64,000 nt of DNA from Enoplolaimus lenunculus (Eukaryota > Nematoda > Enoplea > Enoplida > Thoracostomopsidae), in contig JASANG010002759.1 in the NCBI GenBank assembly GCA_030248215.1, positions 1 through 64,000 on the forward strand, in the 5' to 3' direction. Shown here piece by piece: positions 10,972-23,543 of this stretch (position 1 is the first letter of the stretch; each line of letters opens with the position of its first letter). The notes under the pieces are model-generated. The model saw only the letters and a list, made by a program, of their open reading frames with translations. It ran no database searches and was not told the DNA's origin. The translations under genes and the position numbers were made by a program.

Positions 10972-11763
10972 TATTGAGCGAAGCTCGGAGTTTCGCGAAG
11001 CGTTTTATGTTTTGTACTTTGGGGGTCGAAAGGTGGATGTCCGTCCGTCCGTCTGTCCGTCTGTCCGTCCGAAAAGAATCTCAGGGACGGCTGAACCAAT
11101 TTTGATAAACTTTTTTGTTTGAAAGCCAATAATCCTGGGGTGTTAACCTCGCATTGGGGTTTTAAAATTTGCAGCCGTTTATTAGCTACAGGCTACTTTG
11201 CTTAATTAATTAAGCCTAAATTAGTACTTTCCACAATATTTCACTATTTATTACAGTTAGAAGCAATCTAATTGTATCATTAAAGGGTTTTTGGATGTGA
11301 GGAATCTGCGTAGATTGTTTACAAACCTCCAAAACCGATAATTGAGCAGTTAGCTAATAGATAATTTGCATATTAGCAAGGTTATAAGCCTAAATTAGGA
11401 CTTTTTAGAATATTTCACTAATTATTAAGGTTAAAAGCAATATAATTTCAGCACTAAAGGGTTTTTAGGTGCAAAGAATTTGAATAAATAGTTTACAAAC
11501 ATCCAAAACCGATAATTGAATAGTTAGCTAATAACTAATTTGCATAATAGCTTAATTGACAAGACAAAACTAGGGCTTTTCAAATTATTTCAATAATTTT
11601 TAGGGTTCACTGAAGGTTTTTGGGTGCGAGGAATCTGAATAAATTGCTTACAAACCTCCAAAACCAATAATTGAATAGTTAGCTAATAACTAATTTGCAT
11701 ATTACCTTAATTGCTTACGTGTGTTCGAGCTTCGCTCAATAAATGTAGTCCCACTACGACTGG
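10972..11763. mobile_element. Helitron-like (pearl/DINE-type) non-autonomous element, copy 1
   Basis: A 792-bp unit starting ATTGAGCGAAGCTCG, with the inverse CGAGCTTCGCTCAAT near the other end, followed by a small hairpin (GTAGTCCCACTAC) and GACTGG before T. Near the start is a GTCC-rich run (11038-11070). The body holds about four copies, roughly 165-175 bp apart, of a block containing TAGCTAATAACTAATTTGC. The 3' hairpin, the CTGG terminus and the tandem core fit non-autonomous Helitron/Helentron elements. The class assignment is inference; the repeat itself is certain because a second copy lies at 27243-28031. Confidence 0.7.
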
Positions 11764-14608
11764 TTATTTTTGTTCTAACAACAGATGGCTCATATGCATG
11801 CACTTTACCGTATGACGCGTTTTGACATTTATTTTATTAATTTTGTTCATTTTAAACTTTTTACATGATTATGGTGGTCGTTTTTTTTCAATTCGCCACT
11901 GAAACGTGGTTGATTAATGAAATTTTAGCCTGTGGTTAAAGTTTTTTTTAACTCAAAAATTAACTCAAACTTTTAAATTGTCATCAAACAAGGCGTGGAA
12001 CGCGACGTATCGTTAATTATGTTCTGTCAAGTGTATGCCGGCGTTGCATTAATAAAATTTACTGGGGCGGTTGCACAGTTTTGAATATTGTCGGGTTTTG
12101 GTATCATTTTGGTTTAGAAACAGGACCAGGCGGCGGGGGTACGGAATATGGACCCCAATGTGAATTTAATAAAATATAGTTCATTTTATAGAATTTGACG
12201 CACTGACTTCAACGGTGCCATTTTTAGCGCTGCAGGGCCCCCGGTTCTGTAGTTATGGTCTTTTTAATTTTAACTTTTTATCATATAAAACATATACAAA
12301 CAACAATCAAATTTTTGTAAGAAGAAACCTGGTAAGCTTATATTTTACGAACATGTGAATGATAGATACTTCCTGTTCCAATCTGTGTGTTTGCACTATA
12401 ATTTCAAGGGCCATAACATCTTAACCGCTCGTCATGCCCCCACAAAAATGGTACCGTTACATTCAGCTTGTCGAGATCTATAGGAGGGACAACTTTTTTT
12501 ATCAAAATCCTAGTTGGGTCCAGATTCCGTACCTCCACAGGCAAGGCTTAAGGTTAGCGTTTGGTCTAAGCTTGAGGGGAAAGTGTACAAAAGCTCATGA
12601 TGATAAAGAGTTGTGTGGTTACTTTTTGGCGGAGTTTTATGCTCAACAGCAAAACAATACTAAAAAGTAACAAACGTTGTTCATGCCATGTCGCCGGTGC
12701 GTTTTGTTGTTCATCGGGACCTCCGTATCGTTCACAAATGCCCTATTCAAAACAAAAACTGAACCAATATTCAATTAAAAATCGAACATATTTTGCGTAC
12801 TTCTACAGATTTGACGATTTAGGGCGTTTAAAAGCGTTCGAATGATCAGAATTTCGAGTTATTCTCTACCAGTGTGACCAAAACATTTATTTATTGAATC
12901 AGAGTGAGGTCTCCTGGTGCAGGGTTGGAACCAACCCGGGCGGGCAAAACCCGGGCATGTGCACAAACTTTAGGCCCGCGAGCCGAAATAAATCGGAGCA
13001 CTGCGTGAACCGTTTTTATCATATGATACTCATGAAATTGACCGCTTTTTTGACATTGTGATAAGACTTTGATACGTATTTTTTAACCTTAATTCCTTTC
13101 AGTTTTCATAAATACTGCGGTCATGGCGTAGCATAAATTTTGAAAAGCAGGGTTTACGTTCTGCAAAAATTTCGAAGGAGAGATTCTTGAGTTCCTCAAT
13201 CGCAATCATTTATACCTACGAATGTAAAAAGTTTTGCGTACTAGCAAGCCAGCTTGTTGGTTTATCTACAGGGTGTTTCAGAAGTAACTACCCACGCTTT
13301 GTCAATCAATATCTTCAGGCGTAATATTTCGCAATGGTTGTTTATCGCTGTTTTTAATATTTCAGGTTATCAGCGTTTTCTAAAATTCCTGTGGACTTAT
13401 GCGCCAAAGTTTGCCGATCTGTACCATTCCACTGTACTCACAAGCCAGTTTGTTGGTTTATCAAGAATTTTGAACTGCACACGTTTCTGATGCTGCTATC
13501 TTAAGAAATCCATTACTTTTACTAATACATCGCTACTTCTATTGTTATCCAAGTTCACTAAACGCGAACTTGGGCTATATACAAGCGATTACGGACGACT
13601 CGGAACAGCATTTTAGTTAAGGTGACAACGTAGTAACCGGAACTCGCAGCCTTTTGCATCCGTCTGTCATTGGAGCTCTTGTGGCTCTGAAGGAAGTTGC
13701 ACTGAACAATATTTGGCAAAATATGAAAAATATTGTTATTTTTATCTGGTTTGTATTATATTTTGTTTTCTGCTCCAAAACCTTATATAAAATTCGTATG
13801 CCCACACCCAAGAAGGCCGTGCGCCGGCCCTAAACAACCGGGCCAGTTCCAAGCCTGTCATGAAGAGGTGAGGCGCCAACAAAGGGGTTAGTAGCGTGGT
13901 TCCCTTGGCACTATCTGTCTACAATTGTTGGACGTAAAATTTAGTTCGATACGTGAGGGTACAAGATTGACAGGAAGTTTAGCCATTAAATTTATAAGTC
14001 GACAAACATCTGCGATACCTATGGAAACAATTTAAGCTGCTCTTTGTTTCTGTTGTCTGCCGGAAGACCACACGTCTTACCCGTCGTATTTATTGGCACT
14101 TTCAGACACAAAAACTATGTCTTCCTCATACTTAAAGGTTCGAAGAAATTCAATCGATGCTAAAATTTAAACAACAACAATAATTGTATCATTTATTTAA
14201 AATGCAAATTGTTAAATAATACCAGTTGAACATCTTTACTTAAAGCAATAACTGTTAAGTGAAATTGAACTATAATAAAAATCAAATAAAACGGTTATGA
14301 TTTCCTTCTGTGTAGTTCTTGGATAAGACGAAACTCTGAAAATACGATGCCGTTTCAAAGGGACCGACCGCTGTTGATTTGCAATTGAAACAACAAAAGT
14401 AATTTCTGAACAGCCAATGCATTGCTCAGATAAGTGTACATTTCCTGTCCATATCTCGAAGATTTAGTCTACCCGAAGCATAAACCTCGGTTACCTTGAA
14501 GCATCCGTCTTCAATGTAAATTTAACATTTTAAATTCGATAAAGCAATATTCATTATATTACTTAGCTACGTTTCTTTAGTTAAAACGACTTAAGTTTCT
14601 CGTTTTTG
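11764..14608. other. Long stretch with no recognised gene
   Basis: 2.8 kb of AT-rich DNA. Short open frames (for example 12434-12670, 12597-12845, 13254-13490) overlap one another in different frames, show no family similarity I recognise and lack a clear splice context. Confidence 0.5.
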
Positions 14609-14616
14609 TCATTATT

Positions 14617-14982
14617 GGCCCATGTAAACATCAGGGGCGGAACGTTTTTACGTGGGACTGTAATAAAGTAAGCTTAGGCTTTCGACTAATTTTTGCACTT
14701 ATCTTAGGCTTACACTGCAAAAAATAGTGAGTCAAATTGACTCTTTCCGAAATAGGCTCTACGGGACTACGCAAACTGAGTCATATTCGACTGCGCCAGA
14801 GTCAAATTCAACACACTAAGTTGCACTTTTGACTCTGGTGGAGTCGAATTTGACTCAGTTTGTGTAGTCCCGTAGAGCCTATTTCGGAGAGAGAGTCAAT
14901 TTGACTCAGTATTTTTACAGTGTAGGCTTAGGCTTAGGAATATGCTTATAATACTGCTCCGCTCCTGTTCTTTACATTGGCC
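14617..14982. mobile_element. TTAGGC MITE subtype B interrupted by family C
   Basis: Ends GGCCCATGTAAACATCAGGG and CTCCTGTTCTTTACATTGGCC lie between perfect 8-bp duplications TCATTATT (14609-14616 and 14983-14990). A family C element sits inside its hexamer tract. Confidence 0.85.
14713..14922. mobile_element. TA-target MITE family C, nested
   Basis: Ends CACTGCAAAAAATAG and ATTTTTACAGTG are flanked by TA on both sides (14711-14712 and 14923-14924). The body is the palindromic GAGTCAAAT type. Confidence 0.8.
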
Positions 14983-14990
14983 TCATTATT

Positions 14991-15633
14991 TTTCATGCTT
15001 TTATCCTTTAAATAATTTGAATTTCTGAACGGTTGCGTGCAGTAGTGGGCATACAAACTCGAAGCATAAAACCCAAAATGAATTTAAATCGAAATTTAAA
15101 GTCATTGTTCCATACGGCAGAATTTACAATTCTAAGACCGACCCATATATAACCAGCTCAAGCTAACATTTATACTCTGTATGTTTTCGGTCGTAGTCAG
15201 GCATCACCTATTTAACCTCTTTGTTCATATATTTTGCAGGCGTGGTAAAATTGCAAGCTAAAATTTGTGGATTTTCCCATAGGTGTATAAAAGACAACTC
15301 TGATTGCATGATTATTTTCATTGTATATTCATAAGAAACATTAAACGGCCATATCAATTGTTGAGTCTAATAGTCATTATAGGGCAACACGTATATACGA
15401 TTACGACATTGCTAAAAGGGGTCAACTCAGTTTTATCTCTTAGTGCACAGAAATTTCAGCATTTTGAAAACTGTAATAGATTGCAATATTCTCACGGAAT
15501 GAAAAATGTAAACAAACAATATTTCAGTTCAGTATTTTAAATTCTAGGTTTTGCTAAAAACTGGTAGGCATATAGACGTTAAAATTATTAAGTTAAAAAT
15601 AGTTCAATTCAAGTAATATTCATGCAAGCCACC
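14991..15633. other. No recognisable feature
   Basis: AT-rich sequence. A 78-codon frame at 15304-15540 has no recognisable domain. Confidence 0.5.
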
Positions 15634-15641
15634 CGGGCCGT

Positions 15642-15814
15642 AGCCCATGTATAGAACAGTGCAGGAGCAGTAGTATAAGCATATTCCTAAGCCTAAGCGT
15701 AAGCATGAGCCTATTGCTAAGCCTAAGCCTAAGCAAAAAATTTAGTCTAAAGCTTAAACTGACTCTATTGCAGCTCCTCCGGAAAACGATCTGGCCCTGT
15801 TCTATACATGGGCC
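15642..15814. mobile_element. TTAGGC MITE subtype B2
   Basis: Ends AGCCCATGTATAGAACAGTG and CTGTTCTATACATGGGCC enclose a CCTAAG core. The flanks CGGGCCGT and CTGGCCGT agree at 7 of 8 bases. Confidence 0.8.
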
Positions 15815-16383
15815 CTGGCCGTGGTGCATCCGACACCGATATTTAAACCAAAAAATTGACTCAAGATTTACCAATTAAAGTGGTGTTTAATATAGTTTCT
15901 CGTTCGTTTGACAATCAAGCTGTTTTCAGTATTACGGGCGTCCCAAACGCTATAAATTTCCAAGTTCACCACTGTAACCGTACAAGATGTTGAGATACTA
16001 AATTTTTCTATCAAAACATTGAAATGTTTTATCGCAGTCGAGTTTTTATAACAAAAAGCAAAATCATATCTACAATTTGTTGACCGTATCAATGATCCCA
16101 AAGGACCACAACAGATACTGTCAGAATGTCGATAAACATTATATTATATCAGCGCGTCAACATATTTGAATATTTCATTAAAATATAAACACACTGAATA
16201 TTTTTAATTATTATCATTCATTACGAAACAAGGGACTAACTGTCGAGTTGAAAAATTTGTAATTTAATGAAAATAGCCCGAAATGTTAGCCTAGCGAGCA
16301 CCTGCCGCCAGGAAGGAGTTGGTAGAGAATTTAGAAAGATTTCCAAAATGTACAATGAAAACTTTGTTTAACATAAATTTTTG

Positions 16384-16786
16384 GGCCCATGTTACTTTTA
16401 GGACGGTCTCGGTTTGTGGTGGGTCTGTAAAAGAGTAGGTTTAGATTCTATACTACATTTTTGCTTAGACTTATAGGCTTTGGGGACCATGTAAAGATAA
16501 GGGGCGGAACGTTTTTCTGTGCGACTGCAATAGAGTAAGCTTAAGATTTAGACTATTTTTTGCTTGCCTTAGGCTTAGGAATCTGCTCATTTTTACTCTT
16601 AGGCTTAGGCTTAGACTTATGCTTAAGAATATCTTTATATATAATATTGTTCCGCCCCTGTTCTTTACATTGGCTGGATTTGGCTTAGGCTTTGGCTTAG
16701 GAATACGCTTTTGCAACGCTTAGGCTTAGGTTATGGCTTAGGAAAGCGCTTAATCTACCGTTACGACCCTAAAACTAACATTGGCC
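16384..16786. mobile_element. TTAGGC MITE subtype A carrying a nested subtype B copy
   Basis: Outer ends GGCCCATGTTACTTTTAGG and CCCTAAAACTAACATTGGCC; the flanks agree at 6 of 8 bases. A complete subtype B copy (16495-16675) lies within its core. Confidence 0.8.
16495..16675. mobile_element. TTAGGC MITE subtype B, nested
   Basis: Ends GGACCATGTAAAGATAAGGG and CCCTGTTCTTTACATTGGCT lie between GGCTTTGG and GGATTTGG (7 of 8), which are part of the outer element's own hexamer-type sequence. Confidence 0.8.
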
Positions 16787-17154
16787 TATTGTTGAATGCA
16801 ACAGAAAAACTTTCTATCGAAGGGAACGAAGACATTTTTAGAGACTACTTGATCCGTTGTGTCGTGTACTTATTTGCGATTCTAACTTATAAGCCCAGGG
16901 ACCTGTAAAAAACATTTGCTGTTGACAACAACCAAAATCTTGCAGTAACGAAACCACTTTAAGTTTTAGCATGTGACATATTTGGCGTTCCAGATTTTGT
17001 TCAGTATGGCGTGCTGATGAACTCAAAATGATTGTAGTTGTTTTCAACCTATGCCTAATTAATATTACACGAAACATATAGGAGACGCTACCGTGGCCCT
17101 CTGATTGCAGTCAAATATTGGTTATATCAGCCTGAAACGTTGATGCAAAAAAAT

Positions 17155-17354
17155 GGCCATTGTTACTTTTAGGGGCGTCCAGGTTTCTGGTGGGTCTGTA
17201 AATGAGTAGGTTTAGATTCTAGACAACATTTTTTGCTTACACTTAGGCGTAGGCTTAGGCTTAGGAACACATTTTTCCAACGTTTAGGCTTAGACTTAGG
17301 CATAGGAATACGCTTAATCTTTTGTTTACGATCCTAAAAGTATTAACATTGGCC
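17155..17354. mobile_element. TTAGGC MITE subtype A
   Basis: Ends GGCCATTGTTACTTTTAGGG and TAACATTGGCC enclose TTAGGC repeats. The flanks agree at about 6 of 8 bases. Confidence 0.75.
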
Positions 17355-17362
17355 CAAAAGAT

Positions 17363-18454
17363 TATCAGCAAAGCAACTGTGATTGTATTGATAAAAGGTT
17401 TAATTGTTAAAACCATCAGCAAAACACAACAATTATAGCACTAAAGTTACAAACAAAACTATTGAACAATGACACATCTTTTAGAAAATAAACTAAAATT
17501 CACTAGCGAAATTGCCGGAAATTCCGGTAAAAAACTACGCGCCAGAGGCAGAAGTCGATGTTTTGCCAGAACCGGAACCAGATTTCTGATTGTCCCATTT
17601 TATCTTTGTATTGTTTGATCACAAGCATTATTTACTTTAAAATAAATTAATTTAGTTTCTATGCGTAAATTCCGCGTTTGAACAATATTTTTGTGATTTG
17701 ACCCAAAGGTTTTATAGGAACTTTTTCAGATGGAAGTACAAAAACTCCGTTCATACATCGAACGTCCACATCCAAAATCCATAGTATATATACCATTGTG
17801 TCCGTTTCATGGAACGTAGCTATTTGCGATATCCTGGGTACACCACTATTGTGTATGTTCAAATATTTTTACTTTACTGTTTACTCAAATTCAATAACAT
17901 GCGACCTTTTACGAGTTGTACATCATTGCGGTACACAGCACGTCGAACCGTACCAATGGACGTCTCTTGTATAAAAATTAATTAAAATTTAAAAATCTGT
18001 TAATGTTTACTTAAACATGTAATCACTCATTTGAAATGTCAAATATTCCGCTATTGAACTGATATTTAGTTTAAAATTTGTTTTTTTGATAAAACTTTTT
18101 AATTGCAAAATTATTGTTCGCATTGATGTGATTTTGTCAAAGTCAGCGCGCTATAAGAATTGTTTCCGATGTCGGTCTGGCATAACAGTTTTTGACTGAT
18201 AATTTGAAAATTTAAAAATCTGGTCATCATAACAAAAATGTTTAATTGGTTTAAATTATTAATAGAATGTAAAATAGGTTTTTTCAAACTGTTGCTTTGT
18301 CGCAGTGGCGTAGCCAGAAATAATGGACTGAGGATGCGTCGCATAAGTATTAAATAAAATGCTCAAGAGCAAAGTGAGCCAGAAGCCAAACGCAATGATA
18401 GTACTGGAAATTTTTAACACCAAAATTTTGTGTTTGTTGAGGTCCACGTTATAC
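17363..18454. other. No recognisable gene
   Basis: AT-rich. Near 18306 a word CAGTGGCGTAGCCAGAAAT looks like the end of a hAT-type element without a matching partner. Confidence 0.45.
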
Positions 18455-18760
18455 CAGGGCGGCAACAAAGGTTCGGATTCGGATTCGGATTCGGCAAAAA
18501 TTTGAGGTTCGGATTCGGATTCGGATTCGGTTGTGGAAAAGCTGAGTCCAAAAGCCGAATCCAACAAAGTTCGGCAATATGTTGTTTCATTTTTAAGCAA
18601 TAAAATTTTTAAATACGTTGCTATGAAAATCAATATTTTTTATTTCAAGTGAAAAATCTCAGAACTGACGTTGGGAGGAAATATATTAACGTATTAAAAG
18701 TTATACGGCTGGCATTGCGTTGATATTCTGAAACAAATTATAGATATATCTCAGCACTTT
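18455..18760. mobile_element. GGATTC-repeat MITE family F, copy 1
   Basis: Begins CAGGGCGGCAAC and enters GGATTC hexamer runs, then a unique segment shared closely with 54130-54365. The right end is not clear here and is defined by the copy at 54069-54459. Confidence 0.65.
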
Positions 18761-18808
18761 GTAATTCTTGACAGCCGAATGTACAGATTGATGTTTCTTC
18801 AGAATTGT

Positions 18809-19017
18809 GGCCCATGTAAAGATCAGGGGCGGAACATTTTCATGCGGAACTAGAAAAGAGCAAGCTTAAGCTTTAGATCATGTTTTTGCTTGACTTTTGT
18901 GTAGACTTAGACTTATGAATATGCTTATTCTTATACGTTTAGGCTTAAGCATAGGGTTAGGCTTAGGCTTAGGTATATGTTTATAATACTGTTCTGCACC
19001 TGTGCTTTACATTGGCC
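18809..19017. mobile_element. TTAGGC MITE subtype B
   Basis: Ends GGCCCATGTAAAGATCAGGG and CCTGTGCTTTACATTGGCC. The flanks AGAATTGT and AGAATTGC agree at 7 of 8 bases. Confidence 0.8.
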
Positions 19018-19320
19018 AGAATTGCAAAGCAAAATTTTGAAGGATCCGGTTTTAATACTAAATGTGGATTACTATACACTGGATCCAGCAGTAGGCAGGT
19101 ACATACAAGCTAAAAAAGTAAGTTTCAACCCTTTTGATGCCCTTTTCAAACAAAGGAAAACTTTCGTCGACATAAAACAAATTTTGTTTCATTGCATTCT
19201 CAGGGTGGCAGCTTCAATCCGGAACACTCCACAATAAGCAGATTGAAATATTATTTACATTTTAAAAATAACATTGGTTTTGCGGCGGCCGGCCGAGATG
19301 TTTTATTTTATAGAATTTCT
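19018..19320 (+). other. Possible coding fragments, unassigned
   Basis: Two open stretches have protein-like composition. One (about 19030-19117) ends at a good donor, AAAAAA then GTAAGT. The other begins after a reasonable acceptor (CATTCTCAG, from 19204). They could be exons of one gene, and 19470-19749 is also open with a reasonable composition. I recognise no family, and the upstream acceptor for the first piece is weak, so this is only a candidate. Confidence 0.15.
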
Positions 19321-19466
19321 GGCCAATGTAACGAACAGGGGCGGAACAGTATTATAAGCGTATTTCTAAGCCCAAGCCTAAGCCTAAAAAAATTAGTCTA
19401 AAGCTTAAGGCTTACTCTATTGCAGTCGCACAGAAAAAGGTTCCGCTCCTGATCTTTACATGGGCC
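19321..19466. mobile_element. TTAGGC MITE subtype B, short
   Basis: Ends GGCCAATGTAACGAACAGGG and CTGATCTTTACATGGGCC. The flanks GAATTTCT and GAGATTCT agree at 6 of 8 bases. Confidence 0.75.
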
Positions 19467-19749
19467 GAGATTCTTTTTTAAACGTTACAAAAATAAGTTC
19501 TGTGCTTGTGGAAACAATATTGACAAGTTGTCACACGTTTCAGTTATGTGTCGACGGAAGTGCAGTAGTCTCCCGCAAAGTTGAACTTAAGACGTTAGAC
19601 GCAAACTCACAGGGCATGAGCTTAAGTAAATATCTTAGGGTTTTAGGTGAAAATATTCCAAAATCTAAACCTGTAAGGCTATGGCAGAAAGTGTACAAGA
19701 ACCTCTGTTTTGTTTATAACCAGAAGTTGTTGCATTCACCAAATAACTG

Positions 19750-20140
19750 ACAAATTGTCGATCTTCAAATATGGTTTAGCCTTTTGCGAATCTAGCAAGT
19801 TCCATTTGCGAACCCAGCATGAAATATGTCTGATTCGCTCAAGGAATAACACTGCATTTATACTAGATTGAACGACTCTTCACATCATTGTATTAAATTA
19901 AAATGTTAGAAAGTTTCAATTTTAAAATTTTACTATTAATTTTCAAATTAAATGTCTCAAGTTATAAGTTTTTACCTCAAACTTTCAGACACAAAGAGCT
20001 CTGTATATATACGGTTGATATAGTTTCAACGAATTTCTTTAGAATTTGCACCGATATTAATTGCTGTGTCTGACACTAAATTTAAAATAATGAGAAACTG
20101 TTTCAAAGTCAGGAAGATCGTCATCAATCTATTTATAGGC
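19750..20140. other. No recognisable feature
   Basis: AT-rich sequence without repeats or coding signal. Confidence 0.5.
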
Positions 20141-20146
20141 GATTCC

Positions 20147-20344
20147 GGCCAATGTAACTTTTAAACTCCTAACGTCAGATTAAGCATATTCCTATGCTTT
20201 AAAGCCTATGCGTCTAATCGCTGAACAAAGTGTAAACCTAAGCCTCAGCCTAAGCTTAAAACAAAAAGACACTCTAAAATGTAAGACTACTCTGTTGCAG
20301 TCCCACTAGAAAGCCGGATAGCCCTAAAAGTTTCCCATTTCGGC
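20147..20344. mobile_element. Degenerate TTAGGC-type MITE
   Basis: Starts GGCCAATGTAACTTTTAAAC and has CCTAAG-type words and the conserved CTCTGTTGCAGTCCCACTAG segment. The right end is decayed and no clear target duplication is seen. Confidence 0.5.
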
Positions 20345-20672
20345 AATTTCTATTTATTAAAAATATTTCTTCCGTTGCTGCGAAAGTGCTCTGTCACACT
20401 TTTGTACGGTGTTTAGTTTTGACACAGTGTTGAAATGGATATGAAAGAAACCAATTGGGTGTCCCTGGATTGAAACCGGAGGAAGAAAAATCGCGGGGGT
20501 CGTCGAGAAGAACCAACATGGGTTCAAGACACGGGGTGTGGTCGCGTATATATGTATGTGTGATGCGTATATATACTACAAACCATTTTAGAAGGGGCAG
20601 CAAGGCGTGGCGCCTTTGTAATTTTTGTAATGTTGTGACAGCGTCTGACAGGATATGATGCTGTTATCAACA

Positions 20673-20733
20673 GTGGCGGATCCAGAAATTCGTGATGGGG
20701 ATGCATCCATCATTCCCCTGGATCCGCCCTTGC
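20673..20733. mobile_element. Family H fragment
   Basis: CAGTGGCGGATCCAG and an inverted GGATCCGCC lie only about 60 bp apart, so this is a short internally deleted or decayed copy of the family seen at 37276-37451. Confidence 0.45.
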
Positions 20734-20957
20734 TTATGAAATTAGCAAAACATTTCTTGGTCATTGATGTTTTTTGTTTACCCTCATACGAAGTTAATCC
20801 GTTCGCTATAGTTTGCAGTTTGATAATACGCCAACTAAAGAGGTTTGAAATGTGAAAAGTGCTTTAAAGTTTACAAAATTGCATTTCATTTTTGAGATGA
20901 TTCTTAAAAAGATGTCAGTTTCAGATAAAAGTCATTTCTGAATTAAAAATGCGCTAT

Positions 20958-21137
20958 GTCCCATGCAAAGATCAGGGGCGGAGAATTTTGCCGTGGGACT
21001 AGAATAGAGTACGCCTAGCTATAGACTCAAGGGCTTTGGCTTAGGCTAAAAGAATATTCTCATTCTTACGCTTAAGTTTAGGTTTAGGCTTACGCTTAGG
21101 GATATGCTTATAATACTGTTCCGCTTCTGTTGTTTTA
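20958..21137. mobile_element. TTAGGC MITE subtype B, decayed end
   Basis: Starts GTCCCATGCAAAGATCAGGG and has TTAGGC-type repeats and an ACTGTTCCGCTTCTGTTG tail. The final CTTTACATTGGCC is not recognisable. Confidence 0.6.
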
Positions 21138-21225
21138 AGTTTTCTTAAAAAGACCGGCGATGATTACAGAGACTATCACTTGATGATATTTGCCAATAAA
21201 TAAAATCTATTGCTGAAATATGATG

Positions 21226-21420
21226 CTCACAGAGCAACAATTTGACAAATCATTAATGCAATTACGTGTAATTAAGCAACCAGAAGTCACGGATGAATCC
21301 GGTTCACACAAATTGGAGGTATCAGTGTTACAAGCCCAAATATCGGAGACAAAAGCGACGAGAATTTTTAGACGTGACCGAAATCTTATTAAAATATTAG
21401 GGAGGAACAATGGAATTTAA
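21226..21420 (+). other. Open frame with coding-like composition, unassigned
   Basis: A continuous frame of about 65 codons, charged and helix-prone, ending at TAA. A possible acceptor (GATGCTCACAG) precedes it. It could be a last exon, but I recognise no family and no partner exon. Confidence 0.15.
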
Positions 21421-22735
21421 ATCGTTTCGCTCATTTAAATTTGTTTCACAAGTTGAATTCACATTTGTAATTGTGCACAAGGAAATCGTTTAAATTTGTA
21501 ATGTGAGAAAGTGATAATGAAAACAATAATTAAGCATAATTTGACTTTTAACCTTCATTTTCATGATATAATTTTCAAATAGAAGCTGACGGTTTAAGCA
21601 AGAGTGCATGATGCATATAAGTACTTCAACAAGAGTTATCCTACGGGGCACGTTCTGTGTAGAAACGAATGGATCCGGGACGCGTTGCATTTTTGGCCCT
21701 ACCCCCTCTTTATTAAGAGGGCACGGGAATGTTGCTTTGATTGAAGAATTGATCCGATTAACCGTGTTAGCAAACGTTGTGTGCTGCTGCCTTGAAGCCG
21801 TTCCAGGTGATACTGTAGTGACCCGAATAAAGGGGCTGGCTTAACCTTTTTATACAAAATTATATCAAATGGACACGCAATTCCGATATTGAACAGACAT
21901 TGCAGCAGTGCTGCCGTAGCATCGAATTTAAAATTGTTATGCCTTAGCAACGCTTACGTCTAACTTAAGTTTTAACAGACACTACGCGGAGCCAGGGCCT
22001 CCGTTAAGATGTGGTTTAAGGTTTGGATTTTAGTTTTGTTTTAGTTTTTAGTTTACATACACTATGTTCGTTTCTGACATTAGCACACCAAAATGCTTAC
22101 TTTGATTTGAACACTAAATTCTTACCCTTGTCGTTCATTGAAAATAAATAATCATTGTTTGCGTAAGTGCAGCTTAAAGAGGCCAAAAGAAAAGTTTAAG
22201 GTGTAAGCATTGGTTACACAAACGTTTACATGATTCCCCCTAGTCAATGATATTCCGACACAAGATGTATGACGCATTATTCCTTTAGTGTTGTATATCA
22301 TGGCGCATGTAGTGCACTAAAACACTTTCAAAAAAATATACTCCAATTAAAATTTTCACTCAGCTCGCCGTCAATTTTGTAAAATTACAATTTTTATATA
22401 CTATTCAATTTCTCTCTCTGAAATCGTGCGTTTGAAGTATCTCGAGCACTCGGACAAACTGTAATTTGACAAAGAACCCCACTTGATACTTTGAACAGAT
22501 TTCTGCCAGTTTCTGACTCTAAAACACCTGCATTCGCAGAGTTGATGTATATATTCTATGATAGAAGATATCATATTGCAAGAATAAAATAATGGAACAA
22601 AGAGTGACTACTTGACTTTTATAAATCGTAAGTGTATAAATAAAGGTAAATGTAGCTTGAAAACTGGGAACGTTTATTGACAAAATATACCTAATACAAG
22701 AATCCGAATATAAACGAATTCAGGGATGTACTGCA
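21421..22735. other. Intergenic, short element remnant only
   Basis: A family I end (CTGTAGTGACCCGAATAA, about 21813-21830) is present without a partner. Otherwise nothing recognisable. Confidence 0.45.
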
Positions 22736-22737
22736 AA

Positions 22738-22975
22738 TCCAAGTGAGTTAATTTTAACTCAGAATGAGTTGAATCCACTCAGAAGTCTGCGCTCTAAAAA
22801 TTAGATCTTTCATAAGTCAATATAAATGAGTGAACTCATTTTCAGTTCATTAATCAACTCAACCGGAGTGAAATCAGCTCAGAGCGAGTTCATATTTACT
22901 GTTATTATCTCAGAAACCAGAAATAACTAATTATCTCTCTTAGTTCGTTAGTCAACTCATTTGAATTAACAGTGT
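22738..22975. repeat. Fold-back element built from GAGTT/AACTC words
   Basis: Repeated GAGTTNNNNNACTC-like palindromes, with an inverted pair at the edges (GAGTTAATTTTAACTC and CAACTCATTTGAATTAAC). In style it resembles family C, but the ends differ and no target duplication could be fixed. Confidence 0.4.
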
Positions 22976-23095
22976 GGAGAATGTTTCCTGGTTCGAAAAA
23001 ATTAATAGCAACTCAAGTCGGTTGCTTAACGCGTTTTCTATTATCTTTTTGCAAAAACTCGAAAGCCTGACATTTAATTTGTTTTTTAATGTGTA

Positions 23096-23541
23096 CTGTA
23101 TTGACCAGAATAAGATGGTGGTAATAAGAGTGGGGGTCCCCATTTTGAGTCCAAATCAATAGGAGTCCGTATCCCTAATAAGAGTCCGTAAGCGGATAGA
23201 GTCCCTAAACCCTAATTAGAGACCATAAATGTCAATTAGCCCTTAATTTTAGCACATAAATGACTCGAGGACCAAATAATTTGAGTTTGAAAGTTTAAAG
23301 CGTATAAATTTTGAAAGTATATACATTCATAATTATTACCTTGTATTATCGCTCAAGCTATTGACACAAAAGAAACAAATGTTTAATTCAACGGATAATT
23401 GCAGTACCGGGTATATCAGTAACGAAGGGCGGTGGAGCGTGGGTTAAAAATAAATAACAGTTCGTTACCGAATAACAAAGGGGGTACACTCTGGAGAGGC
23501 CAAATAAATATCAGTCCCCCCTCTTATTCGGATCAATACAG
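23096..23541. mobile_element. TA-target MITE family I
   Basis: A 446-bp element with ends CTGTATTGACCAGAATAAG and CTTATTCGGATCAATACAG, flanked by TA on both sides. It contains GAGTCCGTA-type words. A relative spans about 55117-55747, with partial ends at 21.81 and 33.64 kb. The apparent 88-codon frame inside it is not considered a gene. Confidence 0.75.
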
Positions 23542-23543
23542 TA

